Below are positions 46,312 through 56,544 of a DNA stretch of 57,835 nucleotides, piece after piece. The first letter of the stretch is position 1. Every line of letters starts with the position of its first letter. Where the stretch lies: NCBI GenBank assembly GCA_032433595.1, contig JASWJB010000288.1, positions 1 to 57,835 on the forward strand, given 5' to 3'. The DNA is from Conoideocrella luteorostrata. Taxonomy: Eukaryota; Ascomycota; Sordariomycetes; Hypocreales; Clavicipitaceae. The notes beneath the pieces are model-generated. The model searched no databases. It worked only from the letters and a program-made list of their open reading frames with translations, and had not been told where the DNA came from. Made by a program: the position numbers and the translations under genes.

Positions 46312-49186
46312 ATGGCTTTGATCAAGGCTTTGTTGTTTGCCGGCTGCGTTGCGGCGGCGGGTATGATTACTCGTGGTGATGAGTCTGATCCGAACCTAAA
46401 CAAATGTCCTGGATACAGGGCGAGCAACGTCCAGACCAGCAGCACGGGTCTCGTTGCCACTCTCACACTCGCCGGGGACGCGTGCAACACGTACGGCAGT
46501 GATCTGAAAGACCTGGTCTTGAAAGTCTTTTATCAAACTGGTGGGCTAAGAACGATCACTTATATAAATCCAGAAACTAACCATTTCCAGAAAACCGCAT
46601 GCGCGTCATAATCGAAGACAAGGCTCAACAGGTCTATCAGATCCCCGATTCTATTGTCGGCCGTCCCGACGGCGCCAGCCCGGCGTCCACCAGCAAGCTC
46701 AAGTTTGAATACGATGAGTACCCGTTTGCTTTTCGAGTAAAGCGCGGCAACGAGGCCATCTTCGACACGGCTGGGGTGCCGCTCATTTTCGAGTCGCAGT
46801 ACCTGCGGCTGCGCACGTCGCTCCCGAAAGATCCATATCTCTACGGCTTTGGCGATACGTATGGCCCGTGGAGGCTAGATACCAGTGACTATACACGCAC
46901 TCTTTGGGCCCGCGATGCAGGAATTAGTGCAGGCGGCAACAGCTATGCTAATCACCCTTTCTACATGGAACAACGGACGAGCGGAGCACATGGCGTCTTC
47001 CTGCGCAACTCGAATGGCATGGACATCTCGGTTAACAAGACATCGGCTGCTGCGCAGTATCTTGAGTACCGCGTTATCGGCGGCATCGTCGACTTGTACT
47101 TCCTGGCCGGGCCGACCCCGGTCGAGGTCGCCCGGCAGTACGCGGGAGTAGTCGGCAAGCCCGCAATGCACGGTTATTGGACATTTGGCTTTCACCAGTG
47201 CCGGTATGAAACCCGAGATTCTGTGCACGTTTCCTTTTGATATACCATTTCTGGCTTCGCACATTGCCTCCCTGCCTGCATTCCGTAGACCTTCCTGTTT
47301 AGAATTATTTCGAAAGCCCCTCCTGTGAATCTTGCGTGTATTTTCCACATCCGGTATGCTAACTATTATTAAGATACGGGTACCGAGACGCGTTTGAAGT
47401 CGCCGAAGTTGTTCAAAACTACAGCAACGCAAAAATTCCGCTTGAAACAATGTGGACGGACATTGACTATATGGACCACAGAAAGGTCTTCACGCTTGAT
47501 CCAAATAACTATCCCATAGAAAAAGTGCGAGCTGTCGTCTCTCACCTGCATAGCAAAAACCAAAAGTACATCGTCATGGTCGACCCCGCCGTCTCATACT
47601 CCGAATATGGCCCCAAAACGCGTGGTGAAGCCAGCAACGCCTTCGTCAAGAACAGCACAGGACAAACCGAGCTCGGCGCCGTGTGGCCTGGCGCTGCAGC
47701 TTTCCCGGATTGGTTCGCAGCCAACACGACGGGCTACTGGACCAACGAATTTGCCCGCTTCTTCGACGCGAACACGGGAGTCGACATTGACGGCGTGTGG
47801 AACGACATGAACGAGCCGAGCAACTTTTGCGGTACGCCCTGCAACAACCCCTTTTCCTACGGTCCGCCGGCGCCCAAGCCCAAGCGCGATGCGCCGAGGA
47901 GGCTCCCGGGATGGCCATGCATCCTTCAGCCCCCGGGCTCAAAATGCCAGAACGCACGTTCAGAGCCGATCCAGTCTCAGTCCCAGACCCGCAAAGCCGT
48001 GGTCGAGACCCGTGACATATCTGCCACTTCTGGCGACCCTAGGTACAAGGGCCTCCCGGGGCGCAACCTCCTGAAGCCAAAATACGCCATCAAGAACGCC
48101 AATGGTGACCTCTCCTCCCACACCCTGCGAACAGACAGATTCCATGCCAATGGCCTGGCCACTTACGACACGCACAATCTGTACGGAGTCATGAACGGCA
48201 TGGCATCGCGCCAGGCCATGATTGCTCGCCGCCCTAATCAGCGGCCGCTCGTAATCTCGCGCAGCGTCTTCCCCGGCGCCGGCGCGCACATTGGACACTG
48301 GACGGGCGATTCGCTTTCTACTTGGGACCAATATCGACTTGCCATCCGGCACATTTTCGCAAACGTAGCCCTTTACCAGGTGCCAATGATTGGCTCTGAT
48401 GTCTGCGGCTTCGGTGGCTACACGACTGAGCAGTTGTGTTCGCGATGGGCTGCCCTAGGTGCCTTCCAGCCTTTCTATCGCAACCACAACGACAACTACT
48501 CGCCAAGCCAAGAGTTTTACCTCTGGCCGTCGGTGACTGACAGCGCTCGCAGAGCCATCGACATTCGCTACCGTCTGCTTGATTACATCTACACGGCCTT
48601 TTACCTGCAGAGCCAGGATGGCACACCTTCCGTCATGCCTATGTCATACGTCTACCCCAGCGATAGCGGCACGTGGGCGCTTGATCTGCAGTTCTTCTAC
48701 GGCCCTAACCTCCTTGTCGCGCCGGTGACGGATGAAAATGCGTCTACGCGAGACGTATATCTCCCTAAGGACCTCTTCTGGAACTGGTTCGACGGCACAA
48801 GGATCCAAGGTACAGCCACAACGTATCAATTCAAGAAACTTGGATGGTCCGACCTGCCACTGATGCTGCGAGGCGGAACTATTACCCCTGCACGCACCCA
48901 ATCGGCCAACACCACGACCGAGACCCGGACCAAGCCTTTCCAACTGCACATTGCGCTAGATGCTAATGGAAAGGCTAACGGGCAGTTGTACTATGATGAC
49001 GGCATCTCTATTATACAGCAGAATGGACACTCGCTCATCAACTTTAATTTTGCGAACAACGTACTGACCATTGATGGAGATTTTGGCTACAAGATTCCTG
49101 TGAATGTGAAGAGTGTGAGAATCCTAGGAGGAAAAACTGTAGATGTCGACCTTTCGCTCAATCAAAGGAGTACCACCAAGATCTAG
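46312..49186 (+). CDS. Secreted GH31 alpha-glucosidase
   Basis: Three exons: 46312-46540, 46591-47203, 47374-49186; 884 residues. It releases glucose from maltose, starch fragments and related alpha-glucosides outside the cell. A signal peptide (MALIKALLFAGCVAAAG) is followed by the N-terminal domain (NKCPGYRASNVQ, then TENRMRVIIEDKAQ across intron 1, and YLYGFGDTYGPWRL). HGYWTFGFHQCRYGYRD is rebuilt across intron 2 and is the GH31 hallmark, after which MWTDIDYMD follows. The nucleophile Asp is in GVWNDMNEPSNF; the acid/base region is in HIGHWTGDSLSTW, and PMIGSDVCGFGG follows. An insert with PKPKRDAPRRLPGWPC lies between them, as in secreted fungal alpha/beta-glucosidases of the AgdC type. 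Intron 2 is long (170 bp). No lesion found. Confidence 0.95.
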
Positions 49187-49744
49187 TTCTTTAGTTACCT
49201 GACCGGAAAAAGCTAGCTCCCGGACTTATGTGGCTATGATTGTGTGATGCCGTTTCGTTTAGTTTAAAACAATATGCACTGGGAATAAAAATAGTAAATT
49301 ATATTGCTGTAACAAGAAATGCCTCGGTGAGGAAAATCAGTGTCGAGAGAAGCTGGTTAGGAGGAACGTGTTGAGGTTATTTGAAACACGGCACGACAAT
49401 TACGTGGCCAAAGGAGGACTGTAAGTAGGTGGATTCCAGGGCAGTCGCAGGTCACTTTCATCCCTCTTCATCATCTTCTATTCTCAGAAACTATTGTCTT
49501 TCATAGTATATTGAATCCATCTATTCTGCCGGTTGCCACTATTTCGAAATTACTCTCTTGTGCATGCACATAATGGGATGCCGCGAGCCCTACGTTTTAG
49601 ACAAGAATACGAGTACTCCGCGTTAGCCTATGACCTTCTTGGTGCATCTATTGGGAACCTCCATAAGTACTGCAATAAGCTATTCTGAATTAAAGTGCCT
49701 TACTAATAGCTAACTAAGCTATTTCTTGAATTAGATACACTTAT
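49187..49744. other. 3' flank of the GH31 gene with an LTR-like repeat
   Basis: 49369 to about 49575 starts TGTTGAGG and ends near GTGCATGCACA; the last 70 bp resemble the ends of family E at 4440-4500 and 4735-4804. Otherwise no gene is seen. Confidence 0.4.
49369..49575 (+). repeat. LTR-like repeat, family E, copy 3 (diverged)
   Basis: Shares GAATCCATCTATTC-type and GGTTGCCACT blocks with the tandem pair at 4172-4804. Ends TG ... CA are consistent with an LTR but no target duplication was found. Confidence 0.35.
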
Positions 49745-50425
49745 AATTAGTGAGGCTACAGAGGTGCATTTTCGTCATGCCAGGAGACAAGACGGGACAG
49801 CAGAGATACTTATCGCCGTACATGTATTGCTCACCGAGATATCAACACTTGCTGTCGTGCGGAAACTTATAGAACATCGGCCTTATGACTGGTGTCCCAT
49901 TTTCGTGGGCTTCTCTCATTAGTTTCCTCGTGTAGTCTCGCATCTTCTCCCGAAGAAACATGTACTTTTCACATATCTCGTATCCTCCTTTCCATACGAC
50001 CACACTTCATTTGCCGCACCACTAACACAGACGGCACCGCCCGTGGTTCCCTGTTGAGGCTGGCGAGGTTCTCGGTTGCCGTGTACTCGCATGACGAGCC
50101 AGAACGCTCCCCACCGGAACCATCGAACGAAGAGCTAGCGAAAGCTGTCCCTTGTCGGATCTCCGCCGTGGAAGCCGTCGAGATCGGTTGTCTACCAAGG
50201 CATACCGGCCATGCCCATATTCAGACCAGCAGCTAGCTGGTTGCGCATGCTGGACCAAGACGATGCAATATCACCGCTCCATACCAAAGCCCCGTACTTC
50301 TGCCTGCCTGCCCAACCACAGCGTAGAAGGTTGACAATGTTTTGTTGGTCCTCAGATTCCAATCCTTTGAAGAAAGCCTTTGCGTAGTCGAGTGGGTATA
50401 TATTGCCCACGACCACATTTGATCC
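49745..50425 (-). pseudogene. GH31 alpha-xylosidase-like gene, fragment
   Basis: Minus-strand fragment of a YicI-type GH31 enzyme, distinct from the intact GH31 gene nearby. It reads YPLDYAKAFFKGLE, NIVNLLRCGWAG, then GALVWSGDIASSW, RNQLAAGLNMGMAGMPW, followed by a TAG exactly where the family has a second Trp. After it come DGFHGGDPT, another TAG, LFVRWFRWGAF, a frame change, YMFLREKMRDYTRKLM, GTPVIRPMFYKFPHD and, past a TGA, GEQYMYGDKYL. The N-terminal half is missing and is replaced by a kinase fragment. At least three stops and frameshifts; several stops fit C:G to T:A changes (TGG to TAG). Confidence 0.8.
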
Positions 50426-50802
50426 CACGTGGTATCGAGAGTTGTCGAAGTCTTTAGCCAGGTTTAAGTCAAGGAGCATTCCTTTGAAGCCATACATCGT
50501 CTTAGGACCGGCAATAATGATGTTATTTCCGATATGCCTCGGCGAGGAATTCTTCCGTCCACGAAAAGTGATTGGTGGATTCTCAAAGTGTCACGGAGAG
50601 CCTCGCGAAGTTCGATCACCGAATTGAACTGGCTGATCGACCGTCCAGCCGGAGAAATCGCCAGAGCGCGAAGAATGCGATTGGTATACGAGAGGTCTAG
50701 TTGCCGCCGCGCCTCCGTAACGACCCTACTACTTGTCGTAGACCTGAAGTAGGCCGCTCTCTTTTTTTTTTTTGGGATTCTTCTTGCAGATCTAGCCACC
50801 AA
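50426..50802 (-). pseudogene. FunK1-type fungal protein kinase, fragment
   Basis: Minus-strand fragment of the fungal-specific FunK1 kinase family. NRILRALAISPAGRSI is followed by FNSVIELREALRDTLRIHQSL, then VDGRIPRRGISE where intact members have the catalytic HRD motif (here the His and Asp are replaced). A one-base deletion then shifts frame to NIIIAGPKTMYGFKGMLLDLNLAKDFD, which has the DLNLAK (DFG-like) loop. It is truncated at both ends and joins the GH31 fragment near 50425 without a gap. Clearly inactive. Confidence 0.7.
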
Positions 50803-51220
50803 TTGCCCATTTTATCCTCAGTAGCAACCCTGGGCAGTTGCGACACCGCTTATCTCTGGCACTGTAGTGGCATTTGGAGCCTTTCCAGGCTCCACCAGAA
50901 ATAGCTGTTCGAGCAAGTTGCTGGGAGCAGCTGCGATACGAGTGGATTTCTGGGACATGTAAGGTACTGGTAGCCTCTCTGGGAAATTTACTGGTCCCAG
51001 TTAGGTACTGGCAGCCTGTCCAAGGACGCTAATAGGTGCTGGTAACCTGCTGAAGCATGCTACTCGGTCTGGCGGAGGGTTTATATCATGTTGATAAAAT
51101 ACTTGAAGGATCATAGCCGGAATTCGTACTGTGAAGAAAGCATTTTCCATTGCACCAGTTATGGTCTGGGATTTTCTGATTTATTGTCTACATATACAGT
51201 GAGAATTCTAACCATTCCGT
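50803..51220. other. Intergenic, weak local repeats
   Basis: Contains three imperfect 30-40-bp units beginning AGGT(A/G)CTGGTA(G/A)CCT between about 50960 and 51065. No gene recognised. Confidence 0.4.
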
Positions 51221-51428
51221 TGTAGGAAGCACAGGGCCTCGGGTGACGAGGATATCGATACCGGAAGGTGAAGCAAAACAATGTACAAAACAATTCAATT
51301 CATCTGTGACTATCTAAGAAAGAAGAAGAAGAAGAAGAAGAGGTATGCTGCCAAGCGCGCCGTATAAGAGAGGCGCGCTACGGTGACCACGTGACCTTTG
51401 CTCGTACGCTTGGCGAGATATTCCAACA
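51221..51428 (-). mobile_element. Solo LTR, family A (copy 6, subfamily A2), with perfect target duplication
   Basis: 208 bp in reverse orientation (TGTAGGAAGC ... TTCCAACA on the plus strand), flanked by TCCGT on both sides (51216-51220 and 51429-51433). It contains GGTGACCACGTGACC, the palindrome GATATCGATACC and a GAA-rich tract matching the pyrimidine tract of copy 5. Confidence 0.9.
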
Positions 51429-53010
51429 TCCGTATCTATAAGTGTTTAATATACTCTCTAATGAAAGGGCGCTATCCCCATCTTCTATTATTTATTTGTT
51501 CCACTATAATGTCACGTAAAGTACCTGAAATAAGCTAAGAACAGTAGCCTTAGAGAAGAAAGGAAGCTAGAGCCTAGAATATAGTATACGTGACTGGGCA
51601 TCGTATTTCAAAGATGATGGAGCTTCCTATCGCAACTAAGTGTTACTTTAGTTATGCTAAGCGCGGTCTTCGGCAGTGCTTTGCATATTCGCATAAAAAT
51701 CGGCTGAAGCTCAAGCGCAGGTGGAACTAATTCAGGACATGCTCAGTGAACAAAGTATGACTCCCTGAGCTCGCCTGAGTAATGCCTGAGCAGGACCTAA
51801 GTAGGGCCTGAGCGCAAGTGACTAAAAGCCGCGACGTAACATGATAGTTTTTCTCGCATAATACATTCATAATAGGCATAGGAGCAAAAGCCCCAGACAA
51901 AGACACACGTCGTGGCCACGAGGGAAAAAATTCTTAATTTAATCATAATCTGCTAACGAGAGAGATAACCCCCCTACTTATAGCTATATCATTTGATCTG
52001 ACCGATCCAGTCAAGTCCAAAAACTCATGTGAATCTATTTTGGCCACCCTGAAGGCTCCTTCCCGCCCACATAGTATCTTCTCTGTAGAAAGCAAGGGCA
52101 AATAAAAAGATGACCAGTGACAGTCGAACAAAGCATGATGCGGACTATTCTACCGAATTTACCTTGTATAGGCTAATTGGTAACATCCTGCTCCAAGACA
52201 AGCCGATAGTTCGTATGGGCTCCCACTCTTGTTAGGCACGCTGTTTGGAACTGTCGCTAACCCTTTATTTTCGTTTCTCTTTCTTTCAATTTTGGATGCG
52301 GTTTGCACGTTCACCTTGCTCTCCACTTCGTCGCACTTAGCTCTTATTGTGTCCTAAGCACCTGACCCTTAGTTCAGACTGGAAGCTTCTCACATGTGAC
52401 CAAATTACCACATTTTGCCTAGCGCAAACCGTGAAGACGAGCGACAACATTAACATTGTTCCATGAGAGCTTTAACAGAATTCTGCAACCGACTATTCCA
52501 GCCACAGCGTATGCGTGACGAGACATCGTGCCGACAGACGTTTCTTTCGCAATGCGGCTCAAGAGATACTGGGCGTATACCATTAAGACCAAACCAGTTA
52601 CCTGACTTCGAAGCATTGTGTTTACTCACATGCAACACAGACAAGATGATAAATTAACATGTGCAAGTGAGTGGTGTTACAACAGACACTAGGTAGATGT
52701 GAACTGCGCTAGAATTGGGGATCCAATCCTTGGAGTCTTAATCCTTAGAGCCTTAACTTATTGATGGTGCGCGGCGCACTCGGATAGAGTTTTATAGCTC
52801 TCACGTACTCCGTATGGCTCTCACATGTGCCCTAACTGTACTCCGTACATTAGTATATATATCTCAGTCATGTCCCGATGAGAGGAGTGCAAGAGTGTCT
52901 TGATCACTCTTGCGAAGCAGCTAATTTAGCCAAATCATTCATCTGGCTCCTCTAAGAACTAGCATTTTACTGCAACATTAAATCTTCTATTGATAAAGAC
53001 CTCTTACAAG
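51429..53010. other. Intergenic, with a partial LTR-like repeat
   Basis: Holds a partial family C copy at 51930-52073. Two TACTCCGTA sites (52806-52814 and 52839-52847) and a TATATATAT at about 52854-52862 lie within 210 bp upstream of the small secreted repeat protein. No other gene recognised. Confidence 0.45.
51930..52073 (-). repeat. LTR-like repeat, family C, partial copy 3
   Basis: Reverse-oriented terminal part of the element seen complete at 5330-5741 and 12994-13409; shares CATTTGATCTGACC and the terminal CCGCCCACA. Confidence 0.55.
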
Positions 53011-53464
53011 ATGAAGTTCATCAATATCATTTCGTTCTGCACACTAGCTGTAGCCGCACCAATCGCTGTAAGTAAGATATGACCAATGCAACAGGAACTG
53101 CTAACTAACGCGCAGGTATAAGGACCTTGATGGCGCCATAAACGCTGATGCTCTAAAGAGCCGCGGTATTGATACCAATGTTGACCTCGGTGCCGTTCTA
53201 AACCTTTTGGATCTTGTCAAGGTTAAGACTGGTGGTGGTGTCGACGTTGGCGCTCTAAAAAGCCGCGGTGTTGATGCGGGCGCGGACCTCGGTGCCCTCA
53301 TCGACCTTTTGGACCTTGTCAAGGTTAAGGCTGGGGGCGGCGTCAAAATTGGTGCTCTGAAGAGTCGCGGTGTTGATGGGGGCCTGGATATCGATGCTCT
53401 TATTAATCTTTTGGACCTCGTCAAGCTTAGAGCCGGTGGTGGTGGCAACGTCCATGTTCCATAG
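53011..53464 (+). CDS. Small secreted protein with three 34-residue repeats
   Basis: Two exons, 53011-53067 and 53123-53464, joined by a 55-bp intron; 132 residues. The first exon encodes a signal peptide (MKFINIISFCTLAVAAPIA). The only acceptor that keeps the frame open is AAG at 53120-53122; the nearer CAG would give a stop at once. The mature part consists of three repeats of about 34 residues: LKSRG + V/I-D-x-x-x-D-L/I-x-A-L/V + NLLDLVK + V/L + K/R + x-GGG. Two later repeats are very similar to each other at DNA level, including silent positions. KSRG recurs before each unit; it is monobasic-like, so Kex2 processing is not shown. No cysteine in the repeats. Function unknown; it could be a surface-active or effector-like protein. 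A TATATATAT box lies about 150 bp upstream. Confidence 0.7.
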
Positions 53465-56400
53465 GAGTCGCGGTAACTGGGGGTTATCGACACGGCCTAT
53501 CGATATCCTAGACTCCTCTTCATGAACTCTATTAGTTTTCTTCACTTGACTGTCAATTTTTCAGCACCCTCAACGACTATGTGCAAAGGAGCTTACCGTC
53601 AATCCCTCGACGAAGCACAAGCGGCAGTATTCCTTTGACCCGGTCGGCAAACTCCGAAGATCTCACGTTGGGGATGTTGTAAAAAGGGCACAAAATTGGC
53701 TATTTTTAACTCTTTACTGCTATATTACCGATTGAGGCCGCGCCTTTGAGATTTGATATTAGTGGATTTCCTGCGTTATGGCGAGAGTAAATATGAGGGT
53801 GCCTCGTTATGACGGCATCGCTTTCAATTGTAATGCTATTTAGCTTGATCCGATTTAGTGGAGACTAGTTTTGCTTGTTTGTTCGTTTGTTCTCATAAAA
53901 ACATGAAAAATGAATTGCACTAGTGTACTATTTGTTACCATTATTTGCATGAAGATCGTGATATTTGCTCGCCTCTATCGGCAGAATTTAAAATACACCA
54001 GGAGGAATGAATTGACAGCAAGTTCTTCGCGCGGCCTGGAGTTTTTGCGTGCGGCAAACCAATTATCGTCGGCTTCTGCCTCGCAGAAACCTTGCCTTGC
54101 ATGACAAAAGTTTTGTCCCTCGCTTTGCCGGTTCGTTCTCTTTCCGTTAGACTCGCTCGATCTTGTATACTCTATGCAAGGATAATTTGGGGAGAAGATC
54201 AAGGGGCCCACTAGTATACATATAATATGCTGAGTAAAGGCTGATGAGAATTTATAGCCACCCTTTCGTATTATATAATAGTTATTGTAGTATATTATTC
54301 TCAAGAGCAAACCCCAACGCCATTGCGAATTGCCCTTCCACCAGCGTGCCGACACATTCAATGCGCAGATAATTCCTGTTCATCGATGGAAGACTGCATA
54401 TCACCATAATGCAAGCAGAGACCATTTATCACGGGCAGATGTGTCGTGTTCCTCGGGCATCGCAGCTTGAGACACTCGGTCAACATGCTGGATGTCCGCA
54501 AGAGGTCTGGGATATCCACCAACGGAAGACAGCCGCAGCCTCAGATCTATGCCATAGTCGGAACTGAATCCTTGTCCGAATATCCATTTGCGGCTCCCCC
54601 GTCCGATCGTGACGGATTTCTATTTAGCCAATCAGCACAATCCGAAACCAGAGCCAGAACTGGAGTTTTGCGGCCCCGGAGCCATGAAGGATTGAATGTG
54701 AGAGAGATTAACCCATGACGGATGCTGAGAGGGCAGCAGCGAGTCGGTCCGACGCCACAAGCTCCCAGGCGCAACTCTATTAGCGTGCATCGTTGGACAG
54801 CTGGGGTGAATGAATGATGGGGTGAATGCTGGGGAACTGCGCCACCAGCACGTGGCTTGCAAATAGAACGCTTTTTGCAGATCCACGCGCCTGACAAATT
54901 ATCGAGACATCGGGGGCCTACCCCGCGTACTCCGCCTCCGCCCTGATTTGACAGCAGCACGTATCCTTCGTATCCTTGGTATTCTTGGCGTCCTTAAACC
55001 GACATGGTTATCAAACTGAACTCGGCAAGGCTCAGGGAGGCTAGTACTGAACAGGATGGCAGCACTCTGCCCCAACGCTGTGGTTGATTCTCACATGTGC
55101 CGTCCACGTGCAAAGCACTGCGATGTGGTTCATCGGATGTTTCTTGCCGATTTCAATGCGGCCATGTTAACTGAAGTTTACTGTCCACCTTGCTGCAAAT
55201 GGCAGGTCTCATTTGGTGGGAAATGCCTGACAATGTGGCAGCTATGGATCGTCCAACGCCCGGAGGAGGATGTTGTCCTTGCTTTCTATCTAATGTGACG
55301 AGTACGGAGTAATTTGACACTTGTTTATGACTGACGTCCCTCTCTAGATTTCCGTTAATGTAGGATTTCCGTTGGACTCTCTTGAATTCATTGAGCTCCA
55401 AGTTCTTCTTATTCCTATTTATTTGTCGATAAAGAATTTTGTGGCTTGCGGCTAGTCTGTCCGCTTGACTTCGGCCCTTCTATTGCAATCAGAAATGAGA
55501 CTTTGTCAGCTCATTAGAATATCGGAACATTAGCACTTTCGAGTATCTGAGGGACAGATATTACAGGATCCACGCGATTCTGCGTAATTGCTTGTGCCAT
55601 GCGCCTTGCGCGCCCCTAAACAAAGCACTTCCAGACGCACCGATGGCAATTTTTTAGGCTCAGCATCAGACGGCATACTTACTCTTATTGCGAAGTCGAG
55701 TTCAACACATATGTCAAATATCCCTTTCCTACCCTAGCATCAATAAAATCTCTGTCGCAGTGACCCCCGAAGATTGTCACGGGTGCCAGAGTCCCACCAC
55801 TAGGTCGAAGTTCGCATCAGGTATGGAATTGCAACTTTCTTCCCGTAGTATGGCTTTCCCGTAACCTGATCGCGCTGCAAATGCAACTCCGCCCAAGTCA
55901 ACGGCATCAATTCGTAGTGACAATGAGCTCATCATGAATTGATATTACACTCTCCGCTAAGTGGATGAAAAAGATTGGCAGGCTTGGCCATGACCGTTTT
56001 CCATATCTATGAAAGTCTTTGTGAGTGAGGGAATTGATGTCAGAGCATACGTAGAGTGTAGAAGGCAGTGTGTCAACTTGAATATCCATTGCGTCATAGC
56101 GCAAAAGTGTGAGCTCACTAAATGTTCATTCAGTGAGATGTAATAATATCTTACATCCGACACAGTGCTTGCAAAGTAGGTTTTTTTAGGCTATGAACAA
56201 GTGCTAGGTAGGTACATTCTGTGACCGCAATCCTGAAGACACAATGTGAAGCTCAAGTCACATCAAAACTCCCAACCTCCATCACGAAAGTGCTCGATGA
56301 AAACACTAACCATAGTCCATAAGAACCAGGTTTTAGAAAGAATATAGGGCAGACAATTCAAGATGCTGTCCAAATAGAGTCGCATATACCGATGACCAAG

Positions 56401-56544
56401 GCATCTCCAACTTACTGGGCTCAGCGAGACTGGCTATACCGTGTAAGAGGAAAACGTGAACAAAAGTCCATGCCAGTAGGGTGGGTATTATATGACTCCC
56501 GGAAAGAAAGAAAGAACGGAAAAGATATTGTCGGGATGAGAACC
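53465..56544. other. 3-kb intergenic region without a supported gene
   Basis: Only short, unrecognised frames; 54446-54960 has open frames on both strands but no family. 55480-55610 resembles 15340-15450. One TACGGAGTA is at 55303-55311. Confidence 0.4.
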
